Below, piece after piece: positions 58,201 through 64,000 of a stretch of DNA of 64,000 nucleotides. Source of the DNA: Phytoseiulus persimilis. Lineage: Eukaryota > Arthropoda > Arachnida > Mesostigmata > Phytoseiidae. Under the pieces are notes generated by a model. That model was not told the DNA's origin and ran no database searches. It was given only the letters and a program-made list of their open reading frames with translations. A program made the position numbers and the translations under genes. Location: NCBI GenBank assembly GCA_037576195.1, contig CM075101.1, forward strand, positions 48,174,001 to 48,238,000, in the 5' to 3' direction. Every line of letters starts with the position of its first letter. The first letter of the stretch is position 1.

Positions 58201-59656
58201 AATGCCTGGATAACTTGGACTTGGGCCCGCCTTCCTTCTTGGGGCGATCCGCTTAGTTTCCTAGGATGTACTCGACAGTCTAGTAAGATGTTGAGAAGAT
58301 CCATCCGAGTCTTCGCAGAGATCCGACTCGTTCAGCAATCATTCTCATTCTCTGCCTCTTATGATATTCTGACATCTCCCGATTCCCGAGGAGGCGTTCG
58401 CACTGCATCAATGAGTCACGAAAGTTGAGAGCGGCTCCCACCCGATGAGGGAGAACGACGTCATCGAGCGGATCGCGAAAGAAAATTCAAATTGTGAGGA
58501 ACATGCGTACCCCCAAGAAAGTCAACGGCTTCCTGCTGCTCGGTAGCTCCCGGGCGGCGCGAAAGTTCATGACGAAAATATATGCGTACCGGGGCTCGGA
58601 CCTACTGACCTTACCGTGATCACTCTCGTGCTCTGCCATGAACTAGTTCACTGATCAAGCGGCAGAACCATGCGGAGGACGGCCTCAGGTCGCGCCAACA
58701 GATTCTTATTGACGCAACTAGCTCCTTTCGGTCTATCCGGTCACGTGGGGAGATCCTTTTGGTCTTGTACTGCAGCTGCCCATAAGTCATCGAGGATTCA
58801 TGGATCCTGGCCTGTTAGAAAAAAATGGAGTATAGTCCAGATAGTGGGAACGACTCTCAACGTCCTATGAGTCTACCATTCCCGAGATGGAAATCGGATT
58901 CAGACTCATTGATCCTACCTGATCTTCGGGACTGACATCGCTGATGAGTGGCACAAGGAACGCCGAAATCGGCTTCCCTGAGGAATTACAGGCAGTTCTT
59001 TACGGGAGGGGTCGGCAGGGGGTCCGGGAGGCTCAATTTTGGGGTATCTCGTATTGGATACCGTTTCTCCGGTTCACAACCGATCCGTTCTTGCGAGCGT
59101 TTTGTAGCTGGGATCGAGGGGAATCTTTCCGTTTTTTTATTTCTGAAATCGGTTGAGAATCGGCGATTTCCTGGTTTGTTCTTTTAGGGACCATGGATTG
59201 AATTGAGGAAAACTTCGACAGGCTCTTGAAAACTCAGCACTGATCTGATGACTAAAAATAATGACGCGAAAAGATGCGTCTCTTCAAGAGCTTTCGATCG
59301 AGAAAAAATTCCCAGATCGGATAAAATTTGACCGAAATACAGCCCAAAACAGAAAGGCCACGAAAATGTTGCAGCTTAGAGGACACACCCTGTATATGAA
59401 AATTCGGGGTCTGTTTGTTTGTCCTCAATAGACTCCTCCGGTACTGATCGGATCGACTTGGAACAAACTGCGTATTGTAGGGCGGCTCACCGGGAAGGAC
59501 ATGGGCCACCTTTCTCCCCCCTCGCGATTTACCCCAACTCTGACTCCCTCCATAATGTCACCTGCATACAAATTCTGACGATAAAGTGCCCCAATATGAC
59601 GCCAGCCAGACTCCTAGGCCTCATCTCATCGTCATCGGATATCCTTCCCCAGCCCC
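55260..59656. other. Unassigned region with a diverged local duplication
   Basis: Segments 55082-55400 and 56620-57075 are related (shared ATCGTTTGTCAG, TGCATTCTCGCGACAGCTC-like and GATCGAAAAGGCAATCGAGC-like blocks on the plus strand, in the same order). No intact gene was recognised. Minus-strand frames at 57859-58304 remain unexplained. Confidence 0.45.
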
Positions 59657-59820
59657 TCCTAAAGAGTCTGACCATACTCTTCCAAGTCTGTAAGGGTGAT
59701 TCCAGGACCAGTCTAACCATACTTTTGCGAGAGCTGGAGGGGTATTTCCAGAACCAGTCTGACCACACTTTTCAGAAGCTGGAGGGTTGATTCCGGGACT
59801 GATCCAACCATACTCTCCCA
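59657..59820 (-). repeat. Short patch of the 45-bp satellite, reverse orientation
   Basis: Three to four units of 45-46 bp beginning AGTCTGACCATAC match the reverse complement of the main satellite monomer (GATTCCGGGACT, CTTCCAAGTCTG). They directly abut the truncated 5' end of the retrotransposon. Confidence 0.75.
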
Positions 59821-60260
59821 AATCTCACACAATGACATACCAGACAACAACTCCACACCACCCGCCAATCACGAGCGAAGAACTACTCGAAACCTTAGAA
59901 AACATGTTGAGCAATAAAGCCCCAGGCCCAGACGGAGTCCCGCCCCACATAATCAAGTCAACCTTCGAATCACACACAGGTATCTTCACAAAATGCTTCA
60001 ACGACCTACTATGCAATGGAACCTTCCCAAGAAACTGGAAAACTGCCAATGTGATACTCATACACAAGCCAGGTGAACCCAAAGAAAATCCTTCATCTTA
60101 TCGCCCTATTTGTCTACTAAAAACAATCTCAAAAACATACGAGAAGATAATTAACAACCGACTACGAAACGAACTAGAATCGAACAACCTCCTATCACCG
60201 AGGCAATTCGGCTTCCGCAAAAAAAGCTCAACCATCATGGCAATACAAAGGACCCTAGAA

Positions 60261-60444
60261 CAGTGGTTCTCAAAGGCGACTTCGTTGAAGTTTATGGGCT
60301 GCCGTCCCCCAAGGGGTCGACCGTCGACCCTTGATCCACCTACGTGGACGCCAAGAAGTATGGTCAAATCCACCCCGGCATCACCTCTGTAAACCGGAGA
60401 TCGCCCATCGACCCCCTGGGGGTCGACCGCTTTGAGAACCACTG
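60261..60444. mobile_element. hAT-type MITE inserted in the retrotransposon
   Basis: The 184-bp element begins CAGTGGTTCTCAAAGG and ends GCTTTGAGAACCACTG, the classic hAT terminal inverted repeat. CCCTAGAA flanks it on both sides (60253-60260 and 60445-60452), an exact 8-bp target-site duplication. It interrupts the reverse-transcriptase frame between IQRTLE and HPIMEL. Inside it, GGTCAAATCCACCCCGGCAT at about 60361-60380 resembles the 45-bp satellite monomer. It has no coding capacity. Confidence 0.92.
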
Positions 60445-60794
60445 CCCTAGAACATCCCATCATGGAACTACAAAAAACTAGAGACAACAAAAACATTGCA
60501 ATCATAGTACTCCTAGACGTTAAGAACGCTTCCAACTCCGCAAGCTGGACCCACAGACACAAATCACTAAGCAGCATGAATATCTCAACATACTTACAGA
60601 GGATCGTTAAGTCGTATCTGTCGGGCAGGAGGGTGAGCTGCGACGGGAGGGAGCACAAAATGACCGCGGGAGTTCCGCAGGGTTCGGTCCTTGGACCAAC
60701 CCTGTGGAATGTCATGTACAACCCGGTCCTGGAACTGCGGCTCCCTGAAGCGGCAAACTTGGTCGGCTACGCTGACGACCTCGCACTGATAGTA

Positions 60795-62379
60795 CAGCCC
60801 ACAACACGAAATTATCGACAGTCAAGTTTTCTAGACTATTCCTGATGACAAAGAGAGATGATGTTGATGCTGCCATGGAATACACCCAGCATCATCACGA
60901 TTGTGGCGATAGAATATTCCTTCGATTCGAGGAAGACGACGCGTAAGATTCCAGAAAATCGATTTCGAGCCGTAACATGAAATTATCGACAGGCTGATTT
61001 ATTCCACGATTTCGGAATTCTCGAAAGTTAATACTTCGTCGAACCCCCTTTCGCCTTGATGACCTCAAAAATTCGCCTTGGGAGAGAATCATAGAGTGGT
61101 TTTATGTCTCGTTCCCCAATTCTGGCCCAAGAAGAAAGAATCGCATGTTTCAGTTCTTCTCTTGAGTTGTACTGCTTCCCATTGGGATAGACGAGCCGAG
61201 CTAACGTTCCCCAGAGGTTCTCAATAATGTTCAGGTCGGGGCTTTTCGGAGGCCAGTCAAGAAAACGTACTCCGCTCTCCCGGAACCAATCTTTGATTAT
61301 CGCCGCCGTGTGCACGGAGGCGCAATCTTGCTGGAAGATGAAATCCGTTCCAACTTTCTCCAAAGCTTGAGGTCGCAGGTGGTTCTCGAGTAGCAGCTTA
61401 TAGTCCACGGAACGCATTATTGTCTCCACGAAGATGATTTGGAACGTCCCGCGGCGACTGACCGCTCCCCAGATCATAACTGAACCGCCCCCGGACTGTA
61501 TTTTGGAATAGAATCGAGGCTCTTTCCGAAGATCGTGATAGTAGTTATGGAATCCATCCGGGCCGTCCAGATTGAACTTTTTCTCATCGCTGAAGACAAC
61601 TTTATCCCATTCCGAAGTCCAACTCATCCATTCCTGGGCGCGATCGAGCCTAGCGTCTCGGTGCTTTTTCGTCAGCGGGGGCTTCCCGCACATTTTCTTG
61701 AATTTCAGATGATACACACTTCTCAAAACGCGCCAGACGGTCTGTTTATGCACTGGGAGGTTGTTTGAGTCTCTGATTTGAGCACAAGAGACACTCTTGT
61801 TGCTCGCATCCTGAATTATCTCCCGTTTCTGACGATCTGAGAGCTTTGTGCTTCGTTTCTTGTACGATCTGATGCCATACTCCGCCCCTAATCTCAAATA
61901 CCGCAGCACTACGTCCGCTGTTCTGCCGATCTCTCGTCCGATAGCTCTTGCTGCGAGCCCAGAGCCGTGTAATTGATCGATGCGAATCCTTTCTTGAGGA
62001 GTCAGAGCCGGTTTTCGTCCCATATTGAGGGAATGAATTCTTTCTCACAAATCTTGACGAGCCGGAGTTCTGAGTCGACAAATCGTACTTGTGTGTCCTT
62101 CGTTAGCACTAACTTGACGTTCGTCGGTATGAGCCTCACGAGAAAATGCTGAAACTCCAACCGAATGCGCGATTTCAACGCTGTCGATAATTTCGTGTTA
62201 CAGCTGGATATCAAAAATGTTCGATCCTGAGCCCAAACTTCGTTCTTCTCAGTCGGTTGATATAATCTCAAAGTCTGTCGCACCTAGTGGAATTCCCATG
62301 GCAACACTGACTTCGTTCTCCAGCGGGTGCGGTAATCATCCCCATAGTATGCGTGTCGATAAATTCGTGTTGCGGACTG
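60795..62379 (-). mobile_element. Complete Tc1/mariner element with IR/DR ends
   Basis: The 1585-bp element is bounded by TA on both sides (60793-60794, 62380-62381), the target duplication of this superfamily. Its outer ends match over 29 bp: CAGCCCACAACACGAAATTA at the left and CAGTCCGCAACACGAATTTA on the reverse strand at the right. A second, inner copy of ACACGAAATTATCGACAG lies on each side (about 60975-60992 and 62181-62199), giving an inverted-repeat/direct-repeat organisation. It sits in the retrotransposon frame between ALIV and TAKTES. The transposase frame is intact. Confidence 0.93.
61028..62023 (-). CDS. Tc1-like transposase, DD34E
   Basis: A 331-aa uninterrupted frame. The N-terminal helix-turn-helix region (LTPQERIRIDQLHGSGLAA) is followed by a second HTH (LSDRQKREIIQDA) for binding the terminal repeats. 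The catalytic DDE domain shows the first Asp in VVFSDEKKFNLDG, the second in IFQQDCASVHTA and Glu in SPDLNIIENLWG. The second Asp and the Glu are separated by exactly 34 residues, as in Tc1 types. GGGSVMIWGA is also typical. It should cut and paste the surrounding element. Length and motifs are complete, so it may be active. Confidence 0.95.
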   Translation of the reverse strand: MGRKPALTPQERIRIDQLHGSGLAARAIGREIGRTADVVLRYLRLGAEYGIRSYKKRSTKLSDRQKREIIQDASNKSVSCAQIRDSNNLPVHKQTVWRVLRSVYHLKFKKMCGKPPLTKKHRDARLDRAQEWMSWTSEWDKVVFSDEKKFNLDGPDGFHNYYHDLRKEPRFYSKIQSGGGSVMIWGAVSRRGTFQIIFVETIMRSVDYKLLLENHLRPQALEKVGTDFIFQQDCASVHTAAIIKDWFRESGVRFLDWPPKSPDLNIIENLWGTLARLVYPNGKQYNSREELKHAILSSWARIGERDIKPLYDSLPRRIFEVIKAKGGSTKY

Positions 62380-63493
62380 TAACAGCTAAGACGGAATCCA
62401 CACTACAAGACAAAACAAATGCAGCACTCAAAACTATGAGCGCTTGGATGAAACTAAACAAGCTCGAAATAGCCCCACAGAAATCGGAAGCACTGGTCAT
62501 CACGAAAAAAAAATCAAACTTGAGCCTATCTGCATACATATCAAAGGACAACAAATCGAAATTAAAAAATCAGTGAAATACCTTGGGCTGCACCGGGACA
62601 GCCAACTCACTTTCTCACATCATCTCAAACAAACAGCAATTAAAGCCAAGAGAATATCGAACAACCTCGCAAAAATCATGCCGAGAACCAACGGCGCGGA
62701 GGAGGAGAAACGATGCCTCCTCGCATCCGTAGCCTGGTCTATAGTCTGCCACGCCTTTCCAATCTGGCACCATATACTCGACAAAAAAATATTCGCCAAC
62801 CTCCTTCTCTCGATACAAAGAATCACAGCCATCAGAATATGCAGAGGCTACAGAACCATCTCAACGGAAGCTCTCTTGGTAATCAGCCGGGATATACCCT
62901 GGGACTTAAAAATAAGAACAATAATGCACGTCAGACAACAAAACCAAAATACACAGAACACACGAGATGATATCACCTTTGAGGACACATACATACACAC
63001 ATGGCAAACCCAGTGGTCAACACAAAACCTTAACAAAGGGGCATGGACAGGCAGACTCATCCCACATATCGAGCCCTTGATAAATAGGAAACACGGCGAA
63101 TTAACGTACTGGATAACACAAGCAATCTCAGGACACGGACATTTCCGAAGCCAGCTCCTCAACATAAACATAAAATTCAGCCCCACATGCGTGCACTGTA
63201 ACACAGCGGGAGATGATACACCGGAACACACCTTCTTCCACTTAAACAAAGGGCCTGCGGGGATAAGCGCCCCACCGAAAAAATCGATTCTTGAAAACTT
63301 AAAACGCTCATATCTCGAGAAAAAGTGGAGCTACAGCGCCGATAAAAAAAACAACGTTGTGAAGCTCTTTTCAAGGGCTATTGAACGTCGTAGGCAGTGG
63401 GTCTTGGAAACCATTTTCCTAGTCGAGGAAAATGGAAAAGTTGGCTGGTTCAGCCGGAAGGAGAAGGCTGACCACTTTCTCAGATATCGCTAA

Positions 63494-63530
63494 AAGTACT
63501 CCTATCCATCGTCTACTCGCAGGGCAAGTT
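63494..63530. other. 3' tail after the reverse-transcriptase stop
   Basis: Short sequence between the stop codon of the retrotransposon frame and the first base of the fold-back arm. No poly(A) or simple-repeat tail is visible, so the fold-back element may have removed or displaced it. Confidence 0.4.
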
Positions 63531-64000
63531 TCATCCCGATGCGAGTTTGCGGGGCCGAGATATCAACAGTTTAACATCGGCGATGAAGCTGTGTTTCCCC
63601 AGAACTCGCTTGAAACCCAGCATAAAAATGGATAGACGTCATCGAATCAAGTCATCTTTCTGGAAATCATGGTCAGATCGATCGGAATCACCCTCCCAGA
63701 CTCGTCAAAGTATGCTCAGATTGGTCCCAGGGTCACCCTTCCAGAAATGGAACAGTGTGCTCAGATTGGTCCCAGAATTGCCCTTCCTGATTTGGAAAAG
63801 TGTGCTCAGAAATCGTCCCGAAATCACCCCCCGATCGACCCTCAGAAGTAGGGTCAGTTAGTCAGTATGGTCAGGGACCAATCTGAGCATAATTTTCCGA
63901 GTCTGGGAGGGGTGTTTCCGGGATCGATCTGCGGGAAACCCGCTTCACCGCCGATGTTCAACTGTTGATATCTCGGCCCCGCAGACTCGCATCGGGATGA
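63531..64000. mobile_element. Fold-back element with 45-bp satellite monomers inside
   Basis: The left arm from 63531 (TCATCCCGATGCGAGTTTGC onward) and the right arm ending at 64000 are inverted copies over about 68 bp with few mismatches; both carry GGGGCCGAGATATCAACAGT. Between them lie about four 45-bp satellite-type units in plus orientation (63665-63830) and then at least one in minus orientation (about 63860-63925). The right arm ends at the last base of the window, so the true boundary and target duplication cannot be checked. No coding capacity. Confidence 0.8.

Larger units (their letters stand above)
59832..63493 (+). mobile_element. Non-LTR retrotransposon fragment, 5'-truncated and twice interrupted
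   Basis: Three blocks (59832-60260, 60445-60794, 62380-63493) form one reverse-transcriptase reading frame once the two later insertions are set aside. Marks: NKAPGPDGVPPHIIK, NVILIHKPGEPKENPSSYRP, QFGFRKKSST, TAGVPQGSVLGP, the catalytic YADDLAL, then the thumb (VKYLGLHRDSQL) and a C-terminal CVHC..H zinc knuckle. The endonuclease domain is missing, so the copy is 5'-truncated. A 9-A run near 62504-62512 shifts the frame between TKKK and KIKLEPI. Codon use is A-rich and unlike the host genes. The layout is R1/Jockey-like; the clade is not resolved. It is dead as an autonomous element. Confidence 0.9.

Noticed and set aside
60811-60843. Read-through end of the reverse transcriptase at FLDYS-stop
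   Set aside because: Those codons belong to the left end of the Tc1-like insertion. The original frame resumes after 62380.

Overview
This is a eukaryotic nuclear window. Coding sequence is broken by many short introns, mostly 60-160 nt, with GT-AG (occasionally GC-AG) borders, and there is no bacterial-style operon structure. A 7TM_7-type gustatory receptor, a K2P channel, an SLC17-type transporter relic, Tc1/mariner, hAT and non-LTR elements together suggest an arthropod. Dense short introns and balanced base composition make a mite or related chelicerate my best guess, but the species is inference. Almost all genes I can support lie on the minus strand. I rebuilt several by hand from splice sites and reading-frame phase, and each rebuilt coding sequence closes as a multiple of three.

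Layout. 1-5.3 kb: the 5' end of a two-pore potassium channel (minus), whose second half lies outside or deep in an intron. 5.3-12.3 kb: mostly unassigned, with a 175-bp MITE at about 9 kb and a possible secreted-protein start at 11.0 kb. 12.4-15.3 kb: a complete 10-exon carboxypeptidase Q (M28 peptidase). 17.65-20.0 kb: a 3-exon secreted Thr/Ser/Pro-rich mucin. 21.5-22.3 kb: a one-exon charged protein of unknown function. 26.1-28.6 kb: an SLC17 transporter gene with several disabling lesions. 31.0-37.6 kb: a 22-exon, roughly 1332-aa protein with about 23 C2H2 zinc fingers. 40.7-44.9 kb: two intronless CARM1/PRMT4-like genes arranged head to head, both missing catalytic residues. 45.5-49.1 kb: three minus-strand genes (a Gln/Tyr-rich prion-like protein, a GY-tailed protein with dibasic sites, and a 216-aa secreted protein with a TATA box). 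50.3-51.3 kb: a 45-bp satellite array with a higher-order period. 51.87-52.14 kb: a tRNA-derived SINE with perfect target-site duplications. 54.0-55.1 kb: a gustatory receptor. 59.6-64.0 kb: a transposon nest, in which a truncated non-LTR retrotransposon is interrupted by a hAT MITE and by a complete Tc1-like element with an intact transposase, followed by a fold-back element that ends exactly at the window edge.

Themes. (1) Three secreted-protein genes share a phase-1 intron that splits a glycine codon at or inside the signal peptide; two have only 16 coding nt in exon 1. (2) Two genes have AATAAA overlapping or directly abutting the stop codon, implying almost no 3' UTR. (3) The 45-bp satellite monomer recurs inside the hAT MITE and inside the fold-back element, which suggests the array grew from MITE-borne repeats. 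(4) The paired CARM1-like genes look like retrocopies turned pseudoenzymes and are the most unusual protein-coding feature here.
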